Shown one piece after another: positions 32,081 through 41,040 of a DNA stretch of 42,566 bases; within the stretch, counting starts at the first letter, position 1; each line of letters opens with the position of its first letter. The stretch is from Paenibacillus sp. Soil787 (GTDB lineage Bacteria > Bacillota > Bacilli > Paenibacillales > NBRC-103111), in assembly GCF_001429545.1 (NCBI RefSeq), contig NZ_LMSP01000028.1, positions 443 through 43,008 of the forward strand. Reading direction: 5' to 3'. The notes beneath the pieces were generated by a model. The model made no database searches. It saw only the letters and a list, made by a program, of their open reading frames with translations, and was not told the DNA's origin. A program made the translations under genes and the position numbers.

Positions 32081-33688
32081 ATGAGACCCATGTTTTCCCA
32101 TTTTACAAATCAAACGATAAAAACGAGGTTTCAATTATGGATCGTAGTTGTGATCGTGACACTAGCCTTCTCCATAATTGTCCCTTTTTATTTTATAGAG
32201 AAGAAAGATCGCCTAGATGAAGCAGAAAATCAATTAAAGCAAGTGATTGCTTTGCAAAGTATATATATTGAAAGATGGAATCAGGATAAACTGGATGCGA
32301 TTAAACGATTCGCTATTTCGGATCATGCTAAATTTCATCGTATAGGCGATTTGAAAAGGGAATTTCAAGATTATTCGCGTGTGAATTCTGAATTCTCGTC
32401 GATTGCTTACGTGGAAAAAGACGGGTATATTCGCTCGGATGCAGATCCAGCTATTTCGTATTATGTTGGAGATAGGCAGTATTTTAAACAAGCGCTTGAG
32501 AAGAAAAGCTTTATCTCCGGTGTTATCATATCCAAAGATTCAGGGAAGCCTGTCATTACGTTCTCAGCCCCTGTGCTTGGCGACCATGATGATTTTAAAG
32601 GTGCTGTGCTAGGAATAGTAACACTGGATATGTTGAATAAAATATTGGCGCAGCTAAGTTTTGGTGAAACCGGGGAAGTTTATGTATTGGACTCGGACGG
32701 GAATATTGTCACAGCTTCAAATGATATAAGCAAAAGCGAAGAGTTCGCCAATGTCCCAATGAAAACTGAAATTATGCAAAGAGCCAAGACAGGGAGCGCC
32801 TCGAGTAATTCCTACATCGGATTTCGCGGTGAAAGGGTATATGGTCAATATAAATGGTCTACGGGAAAAAGCTGGGTCGTCGTAGGTGAGATCACGCAGA
32901 GAGAAGTATTTCAAAAATTAAATCAATTAAGTATAGCGATCGTTATCATTTCACTTATCGCACTTATTTTCAGCATCGTTGCTGCTGTTACGATTGCATC
33001 TAGAATGGAGAGGCCGATTCGCTACTTGCTTCGCGGTACTAAAATTATTCAGAGCGGGAACTACGACTATCAGATTGATGCGGATAAAATTCGAATGGCA
33101 CCGATTGAATTGCGGCAGCTGGTCAATACATTCAACCTGATGTCTGATAAGCTCAAGGCGAATATTTCCCTACTGGAGCATTCCGCATTGGTGGATCAAC
33201 TGACTGAGATTCATAATCGCCGTTATATGATGCAAGAAGGAAATAAACAGCTTCAAGCCTGTATTGCTGCTGGGCAAATGTGCTCTGTTATGATGTTCGA
33301 TATTGACCATTTTAAGAAAATCAATGATACCTATGGGCATTTGGTGGGTGATCGTGTTCTTCAACATGTTGCTTCTATCCTACAACGATATTCAGGAACC
33401 GATACGATTGTTGCACGCTATGGAGGTGAAGAGTTTATCCTGCTTGCTATGCGTAAAAATGCACAAGAAAGTGTAAGCTTGGCAGAGGATCTAAGAAGAC
33501 AAATCATGGAAGAACCATACACGGATGAGCGGGTTATTGTACAACTAACAGCGAGCATAGGCGTAGCTGAATATTCGTCTACACTGGTATTCGGTACGAT
33601 GGTACTTGAAGATATGGTTTCTAGAGCCGATCATGCCCTCTATCGCGCGAAATCCGGTGGAAGAAACAGAGTAGAACTAGATCGATGA
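32081..33688 (+). CDS. dCache-HAMP-GGDEF diguanylate cyclase
   Basis: A 535-residue membrane protein. Helix one is about 18-40, and a sensory dCache-type domain (about 45-280) includes FSAPVLGDHDDFKGAVLGIV. A second helix and a HAMP-like segment (ASRMERPIRYLLRGTKII) precede the GGDEF domain (about 365-530), with DIDHFKKINDTYGHLVGD and GGEEF. The active-site motif is intact, so it should make cyclic di-GMP in response to an extracellular signal. No clear RxxD inhibitory site lies before GGEEF. TATAAT lies at about 32040 in the upstream region. Confidence 0.92.
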   Translation: MRPMFSHFTNQTIKTRFQLWIVVVIVTLAFSIIVPFYFIEKKDRLDEAENQLKQVIALQSIYIERWNQDKLDAIKRFAISDHAKFHRIGDLKREFQDYSRVNSEFSSIAYVEKDGYIRSDADPAISYYVGDRQYFKQALEKKSFISGVIISKDSGKPVITFSAPVLGDHDDFKGAVLGIVTLDMLNKILAQLSFGETGEVYVLDSDGNIVTASNDISKSEEFANVPMKTEIMQRAKTGSASSNSYIGFRGERVYGQYKWSTGKSWVVVGEITQREVFQKLNQLSIAIVIISLIALIFSIVAAVTIASRMERPIRYLLRGTKIIQSGNYDYQIDADKIRMAPIELRQLVNTFNLMSDKLKANISLLEHSALVDQLTEIHNRRYMMQEGNKQLQACIAAGQMCSVMMFDIDHFKKINDTYGHLVGDRVLQHVASILQRYSGTDTIVARYGGEEFILLAMRKNAQESVSLAEDLRRQIMEEPYTDERVIVQLTASIGVAEYSSTLVFGTMVLEDMVSRADHALYRAKSGGRNRVELDR

Positions 33689-33795
33689 TAGGTATTGATC
33701 TAGTTTTTTGTGTAGAATTTGATGGTCAGAAATTTGAGGGTTTGGTGTATAATAGTCAAAGAGTATTTGAATTACCAACATTTAGGGGGTTCTCC

Positions 33796-34854
33796 ATGCA
33801 AAACGCATCATTAAGACCAATGGGAATTGGAAGAATATTAGATCGCAGTTTCCAGTTGTACCGTAAGCATTTTGTGACGTTGACATTGATCATGCTGATC
33901 TTGTATGGTCCATTTTACTTACTAGAGCAACTGCTTACGTATCAAGAGACGGCGGTTAGTACGTCATCATCCATTCTTGACCAGATCCGCAGCGGAGCAT
34001 CCATGCAGGATTTGTTTAGATCTGGTTCTTTCATGCAAAATAAACAAACGCCGATAGACGTAGGGAAAGTACTGCTCTTCGTGCTGGTGTTGCTGCCAAT
34101 CATGATTCTTGGCCTTATGCCAGCTTCGATAGCTTCAGTCTTACATCTGGTTAAAACAAACCTCTTCGGCGAAGAGATACCGGGAGTCGGGGGGCTATTG
34201 CGCAAATCGTTCCGCCGATTTTGGCCATTAGCAGGAAGCACGTTTTTGGATGCACTTATCATGTTCGGAATATACATAGCCCTTGCTATAATAATTGTCA
34301 TTTTTGCTATCGTCTTTGCGTTAGGAGGAAACTTGTCCAATAAAGTAGTAGGTTTTGGTGGAGGCGCGTTAGCATTATCCATCATATTCTTCGTGATCCT
34401 TGGTCTCGGGGCGATCTTTACCTTTTCCTATTTTTTCATTCGCTGGTGTTATTATTTGCCTTTTGTCGCGCTGGATGAAGAGTCTATTGGTCTAGGCCGC
34501 AGTTGGAAATTGACTCGCAAGAGCTTCTGGCGTTTATTCCTGATGTATTTTGTACTTACGCTCATTTTGTATCTTTTCTTAGCCGTCATTGATTTGATTA
34601 TTGTTGCAATTTTTGGTTTAGGACTTGGCGGGCAGTTATTGCAAAGTTTAATTTCAATCTTGGTTACACCTCTATGGGTGCTGCCTTATGCAGTTAGCTT
34701 CTTCGATCTCAAGGTTCGTAATGAGGGTTTAGGACTAGAATCGTTGATTGAAAGTACCCTGCAAACTTCTTCATCGGAACCAACGGAAGAATTGGAGCCG
34801 TTTGATACTTTTGAAGATCATCGTCCGACAGACTTGGATAAAAAGAATGATTAA
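33796..34854 (+). CDS. Multi-pass membrane protein of the MoxR-DUF58 cluster
   Basis: A 352-residue protein with about six membrane helices (LTLIMLILYGPFYLLEQL, VLLFVLVLLPIMILGLMP, IYIALAIIIVIFAIVF and others) and an acidic tail. RPMGIGRILDRSFQLYRKHF at the start fits the glycerophosphoryl-diester-phosphodiesterase membrane-domain group, without the enzyme domain. The start after AGGGGG is chosen over a longer frame that runs into the GGDEF gene. It overlaps the DUF4129 gene by 8 bp. Confidence 0.75.
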   Translation: MQNASLRPMGIGRILDRSFQLYRKHFVTLTLIMLILYGPFYLLEQLLTYQETAVSTSSSILDQIRSGASMQDLFRSGSFMQNKQTPIDVGKVLLFVLVLLPIMILGLMPASIASVLHLVKTNLFGEEIPGVGGLLRKSFRRFWPLAGSTFLDALIMFGIYIALAIIIVIFAIVFALGGNLSNKVVGFGGGALALSIIFFVILGLGAIFTFSYFFIRWCYYLPFVALDEESIGLGRSWKLTRKSFWRLFLMYFVLTLILYLFLAVIDLIIVAIFGLGLGGQLLQSLISILVTPLWVLPYAVSFFDLKVRNEGLGLESLIESTLQTSSSEPTEELEPFDTFEDHRPTDLDKKND

Positions 34855-35500
34855 TGCAGTTCTCGCGACTTCTTTGCAAGAGGATAAAGAGCAATTAGAA
34901 CAAATCTTAAATCAAAGCGAATACACGGCTTATGAGGTCAAAGAGAACGGCTCTATCTGGGCTTGGTTGAAGCCGTTTTTTCGTAAAATAAAGAGCTGGT
35001 TGCCAGATTTTCAAGTTTCTGATTCGGTAACGGACTGGCTGACCATTGGTGTTGTCGTTACACTTCTTGGAATTGCAGCATTCGCGATTTATTGGTTCGT
35101 GAAGCAAATTATTTGGCAAAAGAGAATCCGCTCTGACGCTTACTTGCCTGTAGGGGAAATAAGCCGTTCTTATCGCTTCTATTGGCAGCAAGCTGCAGAG
35201 CTAAGGGGAACCGGTGACTTACGAGAGGGCGTACGATCGGTCTTTCTGTCGTTTTTGTTCTTCATGGAAGCTAAACGAATGATCCGTGTGGAGAAATGGA
35301 AGACGAACTGGGAGTATGCGGAGGAGCTGGAAGGTTCAGCGTCTTCCCTAGTCCCCTTGTTCCATGATAGTTCGGTTTTGTTTGAACGTATTTGGTATGG
35401 CAAGGAAGTCGTAACAGAGGAGCAGTTCACTTCCATATACGAACAGGTTGCCGTTGTTATCAGAAGGGAGGAGGGGGCTGCACATGAGAGGGCTGAATAA
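34847..35500 (+). CDS. DUF4129 domain protein
   Basis: A 217-residue protein. A membrane helix lies at about 65-85 (DWLTIGVVVTLLGIAAFAIY). The C-terminal DUF4129 domain reads YRFYWQQAAELRGTGDLREG and ends with WKTNWEYAEEL. Such proteins sit in MoxR-DUF58-DUF4350 operons, and an interaction with the MoxR or DUF58 proteins is assumed. The ATG overlaps the end of the preceding gene. Confidence 0.85.
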   Translation: MINAVLATSLQEDKEQLEQILNQSEYTAYEVKENGSIWAWLKPFFRKIKSWLPDFQVSDSVTDWLTIGVVVTLLGIAAFAIYWFVKQIIWQKRIRSDAYLPVGEISRSYRFYWQQAAELRGTGDLREGVRSVFLSFLFFMEAKRMIRVEKWKTNWEYAEELEGSASSLVPLFHDSSVLFERIWYGKEVVTEEQFTSIYEQVAVVIRREEGAAHERAE

Positions 35501-36806
35501 GCTTCATGTGGGACTAGTATTCAGCATCCTGATATTTCTCGTGTTAGGCTACTGGCTTGTGAAGCCAAAGCTCCCAGATCAACCTCCTTATCTGTCCTTC
35601 TCGGCGGATATCGACGGCACGAAGGCTTGGAAAGAGCTGCTGAGTACGAAGCAGAAGGCTGTTAAGGAATGGCGTTTGAGCTGGAAGAACCTCCCTAACG
35701 GTAAAGCGATGCTGCTGGTTGTCGTACAGCCGTCTGGTGTGACCAAGGCCGATCGAGCGCAGCTGCTCGATTGGGTTCGGAAGGGGAATGATGTTGTTCT
35801 GTTTGATCGCAATCCCGAAGGGTGGGAGCCTTGGGGGACTGTGTTGGCGGGGGACAGTGGGACGGGGAGTACGAAAAAGAGTACGGAAAAGAGTACGAAA
35901 GAAAGTGCGAAAGATAGTACGAAAGAAAGTGCGAAAGATAGTACGAAAGAAAGTACGAAAGATAGCACGAAAGAAAGTACGAAAGAAAGTGCGAAAGATA
36001 GTACGAAAGATAGTACGAAAGAAAGTGCGTCTGTCTCGACGATTAGGGTATCGCCGGATTATTCGTCAGCCGGTGGCTTGCTGACGGGGCGGGTGGATAC
36101 ACGGTACCGGATTAAGCCTGGTGGAATCGGGCGGGTGCTGTTCGAAGATGAACACGGCGTGCTCGCCAGCCGTATAGAAGAAGGTTCGGGCAGCATCACC
36201 GTGGTGCTGACCCCGAATTGGATGCAGAATGGGACGATTGATCAGGAGTCCCATTTCGAATTGATCTGGCCGCTGTTCGCGAAGTCCTGGGACGCCGTAT
36301 GGGTCGATGAGACCCATCACGGCTTCGGGACGAAGCCCGGACTGCTTGCCGTCTATCCCGCGTGGCTCGTACTCGCGAGCGTGCAGCTTGGTCTCGCGCT
36401 GCTGCTGTGGCTCTGGCTGCGCGGCAAGCGCTTTGGCCCCGTCTACACGCCGCGGGCGTGGACGGTTCGCCGCGGCGACGAAGGCGTGCACGCCGTCGCC
36501 GCTTGGTACGAGCGCCTCGGCTACCAGCACGAGGCGCTTGCGCACCAGCAGCTGTTCCTGCGGCAGCTGCTGCATCAGCGCTGGGGGCTCAGCCCCAGCG
36601 CAAGTGCTCTGCAGGCCGCGGAAGCTGCGCGCGGCCGTATGTCTGAGGCGCAGGCGGCGCAGCTCGCGCGTCTGCTGGAGGAGCCGCCTGCTAGCGGCGG
36701 CTCAGCTGGGCCCCGCGCTGCGAAGCAGCGGGGCGTGAGTAGTGGGGCGTTCGTGCAGCGAACGCGGGAAATGGGCGAAATGATCGCCTACTTGGAGAAG
36801 GAGTGA
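35484..36806 (+). CDS. DUF4350 protein with 12-bp minisatellite
   Basis: A 440-residue protein. Residues about 7-27 are a membrane helix, then PPYLSFSADIDGTKAWKELL and VVVQPSGVTKADRAQLLDWV start the DUF4350 domain. Residues about 129-183 are a repetitive hydrophilic insert, STKE/SAKD/STKD, encoded by a 12-bp tandem repeat. The domain resumes at STIRVSPDYSSAGGLLTGRV and ends with a second helix at about 290-310. The C-terminal stretch (about 36300-36720) is much richer in GC than its surroundings. RBS GGAGGGGG; it overlaps the DUF4129 gene. Confidence 0.82.
   Translation: MRGLNKLHVGLVFSILIFLVLGYWLVKPKLPDQPPYLSFSADIDGTKAWKELLSTKQKAVKEWRLSWKNLPNGKAMLLVVVQPSGVTKADRAQLLDWVRKGNDVVLFDRNPEGWEPWGTVLAGDSGTGSTKKSTEKSTKESAKDSTKESAKDSTKESTKDSTKESTKESAKDSTKDSTKESASVSTIRVSPDYSSAGGLLTGRVDTRYRIKPGGIGRVLFEDEHGVLASRIEEGSGSITVVLTPNWMQNGTIDQESHFELIWPLFAKSWDAVWVDETHHGFGTKPGLLAVYPAWLVLASVQLGLALLLWLWLRGKRFGPVYTPRAWTVRRGDEGVHAVAAWYERLGYQHEALAHQQLFLRQLLHQRWGLSPSASALQAAEAARGRMSEAQAAQLARLLEEPPASGGSAGPRAAKQRGVSSGAFVQRTREMGEMIAYLEKE
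35868..36030 (+). repeat. 12-bp tandem repeat (minisatellite) inside the DUF4350 gene
   Basis: About 13 near-identical 12-bp units of the form AGTACGAAAGAA / AGTGCGAAAGAT, coding STKE, SAKD or STKD, plus a partial unit. The unit is a multiple of three, so gain or loss of units keeps the frame. The insert is a flexible charged linker. Confidence 0.9.
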
Positions 36807-36811
36807 GCGCA

Positions 36812-37732
36812 ATGAATGAATTAATCCAATCAATGGAGCAGCGCTTGTTCGGCCAAAAGCTGAATATAAGGCTGCTCGTCACCGCCCTATTGGCTGGCGG
36901 TCATGTACTGCTTGAAGGTGTGCCGGGTCTAGGAAAGACCAAGATGGCGCGCACCCTTGCAGAATTATCAGGCGGCGATTACCGCCGTATTCAATTTACG
37001 CCAGACCTGATGCCCGGTGATATTACGGGCAGCGTCATTTACCATATGCAGGATCATTCATTCACAACGATTCAAGGTCCTATTTTCACGAATGTTCTAT
37101 TAGCTGATGAAATTAACCGTTCCGGACCGAAGACTCAAGCGGCTTTGCTTGAAGCGATGGAAGAGCGGCAGGTCACGATTCAGGGGAATACGTACAAGCT
37201 GCCTAATCCGTTCTTTGTCGTAGCCACTCAAAATCCGGTCGAGTACGAAGGTACCTATCCTCTTCCGGAAGCGCAGCTCGATCGTTTCTTATTCAAGCTG
37301 GTGCTTGATTATCCAGGCGAAGAAGCTGAAGTAGAAATTCTTCGCAGCCACGTACCGTTCGGGCAGCATCAAGAGGAGTCACTCGCGGCCATACTGACCT
37401 CGGAACGCATCACGGAGCTTCAACGCCGTCTTTCCGATGTAGTTGTGGAGGAATCCTTATACACCTATATTGCCACAATGATTCGCAAAACCCGCGAGTC
37501 TAAGCGCGTACAGCTTGGGGCTAGTCCCCGGGCGGGAATTGCCGTGCTGATGGCTAGCAAAGCTTGGGCTTTACTGGATGGACGAACGTATGTGACGCCT
37601 GACGATATCAAGCTTGTAGCGCGGCCTGCGCTGCGGCACAGACTGCTGTTAACACCGCAAGCGGAATTGGAGGGCGGAACAAGTGACCACATCATCCAAG
37701 AGACGCTCGGCTCTATTCCGGTTCCTCGGTAA
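36812..37732 (+). CDS. MoxR family AAA+ ATPase
   Basis: A 306-residue protein from ATG eight bases after GAAGGAG. Walker A is GVPGLGKTKMA (about 40-50), the Walker B/DEIN box is LLADEINRSGPKTQAALLEA, and sensor 1 is ATQNPVEYEG. MoxR proteins are chaperones that load cofactors or remodel partner proteins, often those with von Willebrand or DUF58 domains. It is the central gene of the cluster. Confidence 0.94.
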   Translation: MNELIQSMEQRLFGQKLNIRLLVTALLAGGHVLLEGVPGLGKTKMARTLAELSGGDYRRIQFTPDLMPGDITGSVIYHMQDHSFTTIQGPIFTNVLLADEINRSGPKTQAALLEAMEERQVTIQGNTYKLPNPFFVVATQNPVEYEGTYPLPEAQLDRFLFKLVLDYPGEEAEVEILRSHVPFGQHQEESLAAILTSERITELQRRLSDVVVEESLYTYIATMIRKTRESKRVQLGASPRAGIAVLMASKAWALLDGRTYVTPDDIKLVARPALRHRLLLTPQAELEGGTSDHIIQETLGSIPVPR

Positions 37733-39056
37733 ATTCCTGCTTCAGGACTTTATCCTGCCAACGAACCGATTCCTTGTACTCGTATTCGTAGGTGCTGTAG
37801 TCACATTAATAGCTTCTATTTTTGATGCCGCCTTACCTGTATTCTGGAGCTGGAATGCCCTGCTCTGCGTGCTAAGTGGTGTTGATCTTATGCTGCTTCC
37901 TAAACGCAGCAGTTGGGGAATCCGGCGAGATCTTCCAGATCAGATGGATGTCAGAAAAAGCTTTGAGGTGAGTCTTGAGCTTGAATCCGAGAAACAGCCG
38001 TCCGTTCACGTTGAATTAATGGATCATTTGCCCCAAACATTCAGTATGGTCCGTAATCATATGAGCGGTGTGTTCCGAGGAACCTCAGCCTCATTCTTTT
38101 ACACAACGTTGGCTCTCGAAAGAGGGGAATACATCTTCGAACACGTATTTTTGCGCTACTTCGGAGGCATGGGGCTTTGGAAGAAGCAAGTGAGATTGAA
38201 ACAAGTAGATAAGATTGATATTTATCCTGATTTATCTCAGGTACGAGGTGTACTAGGCGCTGTACAGGATGCATTAATTTTAGAAGGTCAGCGGCTATTC
38301 AAAAAGCAGCGCAGCGGCTCGGAGTTTCATTATATCCGTGATTATGTGCAAGGCGATGATATTAGACATATCAATTGCAAAGCGTCTGCTCGTACAACGA
38401 AGTTGATGACGAATCTTTTTCAGCCGGAAAAAGGAAAGATTGTGACCCTAGTGCTCGACTGTGGCCGGCAAATGGCTGTCGAGCTGGAGGGACAAGTGAA
38501 GCTTGACCGGACACTGGAAGCTGCATTAACACTTGCTGCCGTAGCTCTTAAACAAGGGGATCAAGTAGCGTTAATTGCTTATGCGAGCCAAGTGAAAGTG
38601 TACGTGCCAGCTGGAAAAGGACTTCCCCATCTTCAGGCGCTAACGAGGGCAGTTTATGATCTGCGTACGGATTTCGTGGAGTCGAACACACAGATAGCCT
38701 TCTCTCATGTGCTTCGTTTTCTGAAAAAACGCTCGCTTGTCGTGCTATTTTCCGATATGGAAAGTTATCTGTATGATCAAGAGATGCTGCCTTATGTGCA
38801 GCGGTTGCGCAGAAGTCACCATGTGCTGCTCTTGTCCTTGCAGGATCCGCTGCTTCATCAATGGGTGCGTATTCGCGCTGAGGATAGCCGCCAGGCTTAT
38901 CGGCAAAGTATTGCCCACCAATTTACGACAGACCGTTACGCCTATGTAACCAAAATGGCCGGCCGAGGCATCCCGGTAATGGATGTCCCTGCCGACCAAC
39001 TGACACTAAGCGCTGTTAATGCGTATTTGGAGTTGAAATCGCGAGATCGTTTATAG
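37683..39056 (+). CDS. DUF58 domain protein
   Basis: A 457-residue protein. Two helices near the start (about 30-75) are followed by the DUF58 block GSEFHYIRDYVQGDDIRHIN and the vWA-like C-terminal part with TLVLDCGRQMA and VVLFSDME. The start is GTG after GGAGGGCGG, overlapping MoxR by 50 bp in another frame. It is the usual partner of MoxR in this cluster. Its stop overlaps that of the converging SpoIIM-like gene. Confidence 0.92.
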   Translation: MTTSSKRRSALFRFLGKFLLQDFILPTNRFLVLVFVGAVVTLIASIFDAALPVFWSWNALLCVLSGVDLMLLPKRSSWGIRRDLPDQMDVRKSFEVSLELESEKQPSVHVELMDHLPQTFSMVRNHMSGVFRGTSASFFYTTLALERGEYIFEHVFLRYFGGMGLWKKQVRLKQVDKIDIYPDLSQVRGVLGAVQDALILEGQRLFKKQRSGSEFHYIRDYVQGDDIRHINCKASARTTKLMTNLFQPEKGKIVTLVLDCGRQMAVELEGQVKLDRTLEAALTLAAVALKQGDQVALIAYASQVKVYVPAGKGLPHLQALTRAVYDLRTDFVESNTQIAFSHVLRFLKKRSLVVLFSDMESYLYDQEMLPYVQRLRRSHHVLLLSLQDPLLHQWVRIRAEDSRQAYRQSIAHQFTTDRYAYVTKMAGRGIPVMDVPADQLTLSAVNAYLELKSRDRL

Positions 39057-40022
39057 CATTAATTGTTTTTGTTTAGATCGTTTGCTAATGCCATATCCGT
39101 AATAGAGTGCGAGCAACAATAAAGTCACTCCGGCTATGAGATATTTAATCTCAAGGGACATCGTGGACGGTGTAATGTAACCTTCAATAATCCCTGCAAT
39201 TATGAATAAAGGAATTGTGCCGATCAGGAGCAGGGCGGATTCCTTGGCCGACTCCAGAAAGCGCAGCTTATGCGGATAGGGTCCTGGAACGAAGAATCGA
39301 TACCCCATATACAAACCGGCGCCGCCAGCGATGAAAATAGCGGTAAGCTCAATAATGCCATGCGGCAATATGTAGGCCCAGAATACATAGCTTTTCCCGG
39401 ATTTCATGAAGACAGCGGCTAAAGCTCCTACAATAAGCCCGTTGCTTATCATTAAATAGATAGTCCCGATCCCAAGCGTTACACCGCTTATGAAGGCGAG
39501 AACGGCGACCCGAATGTTGTTCGTCATGATGGCTGTGGATACGAGTGGGGAGTGCAGGTCCCCGCGCGGACCGGCAGTTTTGGAAGGGTCAAAACTATCG
39601 GCCATTGCCCCAGGCATGATCATGGATAAATTCAAAGGATCGTTCCATACGGACAGGAAGCCGAGCAGCCCACCAAGCAAAAATAAGAAAAGAGCAAAGC
39701 CTACAAAAACACTTCTCGCGCGAATTAGCGATGGAAAGTAGTGGAGGAAGAACTCCTTCATCTGTTTACTGCTTTTGTTATTTTCTTTATACATCGCATT
39801 ATGGGCTTGTGATACGAGATGATTCAAATATAGGGTTGTTTCATCCGCAGGCATGTGAGTTTGTAAGGTAGCAAGATGAGCGGATGCGACTTTGTAAAGT
39901 TCAGTGAATCGATTCACATGGCTGGCCTGCAAGCTGCTCTTTCGCTTATTAAGCTGAATCAGCAGCTGCTCAAGCTCTGTCCATTGCGATTTATGTTCTC
40001 GAATAAAGCGCGAGATATTCAT
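39051..40022 (-). CDS. SpoIIM-like membrane protein
   Basis: A 323-residue protein of the stage II sporulation protein M family: a soluble helical N-terminus (1-100), then five or six helices with GGLLGFLSVWNDPLN, NNIRVAVLAFISGVTLGIGT and LPHGIIELTAIFIAGGAGLY. The true SpoIIM of sporulation is a smaller protein in another context, so this one is a homologue coupled with MoxR-type clusters. Three hairpin-GCATCGTAAGCAT repeats precede its AGGAGG. Confidence 0.88.
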   Translation of the reverse strand: MNISRFIREHKSQWTELEQLLIQLNKRKSSLQASHVNRFTELYKVASAHLATLQTHMPADETTLYLNHLVSQAHNAMYKENNKSSKQMKEFFLHYFPSLIRARSVFVGFALFLFLLGGLLGFLSVWNDPLNLSMIMPGAMADSFDPSKTAGPRGDLHSPLVSTAIMTNNIRVAVLAFISGVTLGIGTIYLMISNGLIVGALAAVFMKSGKSYVFWAYILPHGIIELTAIFIAGGAGLYMGYRFFVPGPYPHKLRFLESAKESALLLIGTIPLFIIAGIIEGYITPSTMSLEIKYLIAGVTLLLLALYYGYGISKRSKQKQLML

Positions 40023-40037
40023 GGGGGGCCTCCTAAG

Positions 40038-40168
40038 AGTTTTCGTAGAAAACTGGCATCGTAAGCATAAGCTAAAAGTTTTGCTTTAGCAAAACTTGCA
40101 TCGTAAGCATGAGCTTTGAGTTTTCGTAGAAAACTGGCAATCGTAAGCATGAGCTTTGAGTTTTGCTT
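40038..40168 (-). repeat. Tandem hairpin + GCATCGTAAGCAT repeats (three and a partial)
   Basis: Units at 40038-40068, 40077-40110 and 40119-40150, plus a partial one at 40159-40168, each consist of AGTTTT-loop-AAAACT followed by GCATCGTAAGCAT (plus strand). The period is 39-42 bp. Seen from the SpoIIM-like gene, the last hairpin ends just before CTTAGGAGG, exactly as with the copy at 11417-11450. Confidence 0.85.
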
Positions 40169-40228
40169 GTTCATTTTAGCATATCAATGACAGTCGCTAC
40201 CATAATTTTGAAATCATGAGGAGATGCT

Positions 40229-41026
40229 ATGAACGAGTCTCTGGATAAAGAACTAACCATTGTTACACCTGAGCAGGTGCAATTGCAATTTCAAACCGCA
40301 GGCATTGGGAGCAGGGCATTAGCGCATATAATTGATTGTTTGATTTTGCTTGTGATGAATGGCCTTTTATTCGTTTTTGCTATTTTGATAAGCAGGTTAT
40401 ATTCGGGTGATTGGCTGCCTGCTCTTGCAGATTATTTGATCGCGATTGCCCTCATTCTTTGGGTTGTCGTGAACTTAGGCTATTTTGTCTGTACAGAAGC
40501 TTTCATGGGGGGGCAAACGCCTGGAAAAAGAATTCTAGGACTCCGCGTGCTCCAAAATAACGGGCAGTCTGCAACCTTATTATCGATTTTGATTCGTAAC
40601 TTATTTCGTTTGCTGGATATAATGCCAACTTTCTACTTCATTGGTACTCTCAGTATCATCTTTAGTTCAAAAGATAAGCGCATCGGGGATATGGTAGCCG
40701 GAACCATTGTTGTGATTGAAGCTCGTTTAGAGCGAATGAAACGTCGGAAACATATTGACAAAGCAATCTCCAAAAAGAATTACCCCATCCTCATTTTGGA
40801 GATAGAGGAAGCCAAGAGACAAGAGATCAATGCGATAGACTGGCAGCTTTTACAAGCCTGGGTCGAGCGAATACCGACGATGCATCATGTAAGATTGCAG
40901 GAGTTAGCCGTACCAATTGCTCAACATTTTGCTAAGAAGTTAGAACATGACCTAGGGTCTACACTGGATTCTGCCGCATACTTAGTCCACCTTTATGAGA
41001 AGCTGAGAAACGATTGGGAAGTTTAA
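40229..41026 (+). CDS. RDD family membrane protein
   Basis: A 265-residue protein. The RDD motif is TAGIGSRALAHIIDCLILLV (R, D), with EAFMGGQTPGKRILGLRV and DKRIGDMVAGTIVV later, covering three to four helices. The C-terminal 100 residues are a helical soluble extension. RDD proteins often sit beside SpoIIM- and MoxR-like genes, as here (divergent). Its transport or structural role is unknown. The ATG follows AGGAG. Confidence 0.9.
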   Translation: MNESLDKELTIVTPEQVQLQFQTAGIGSRALAHIIDCLILLVMNGLLFVFAILISRLYSGDWLPALADYLIAIALILWVVVNLGYFVCTEAFMGGQTPGKRILGLRVLQNNGQSATLLSILIRNLFRLLDIMPTFYFIGTLSIIFSSKDKRIGDMVAGTIVVIEARLERMKRRKHIDKAISKKNYPILILEIEEAKRQEINAIDWQLLQAWVERIPTMHHVRLQELAVPIAQHFAKKLEHDLGSTLDSAAYLVHLYEKLRNDWEV

Positions 41027-41040
41027 TTAGGAGGGTTTCT

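Noticed and set aside
35868..36030. CRISPR or non-coding satellite
   Set aside because: The repeat is 12 bp, has no spacers and stays in frame inside a real gene.
36066..36738. Long frames opposite and beside the DUF4350 gene
   Set aside because: They are shadows in a GC-rich stretch without ribosome sites or recognisable domains.
40038..40168. CRISPR-like array
   Set aside because: Units are hairpins with 8-10 bp between them and no unique spacers; there are no cas genes nearby.
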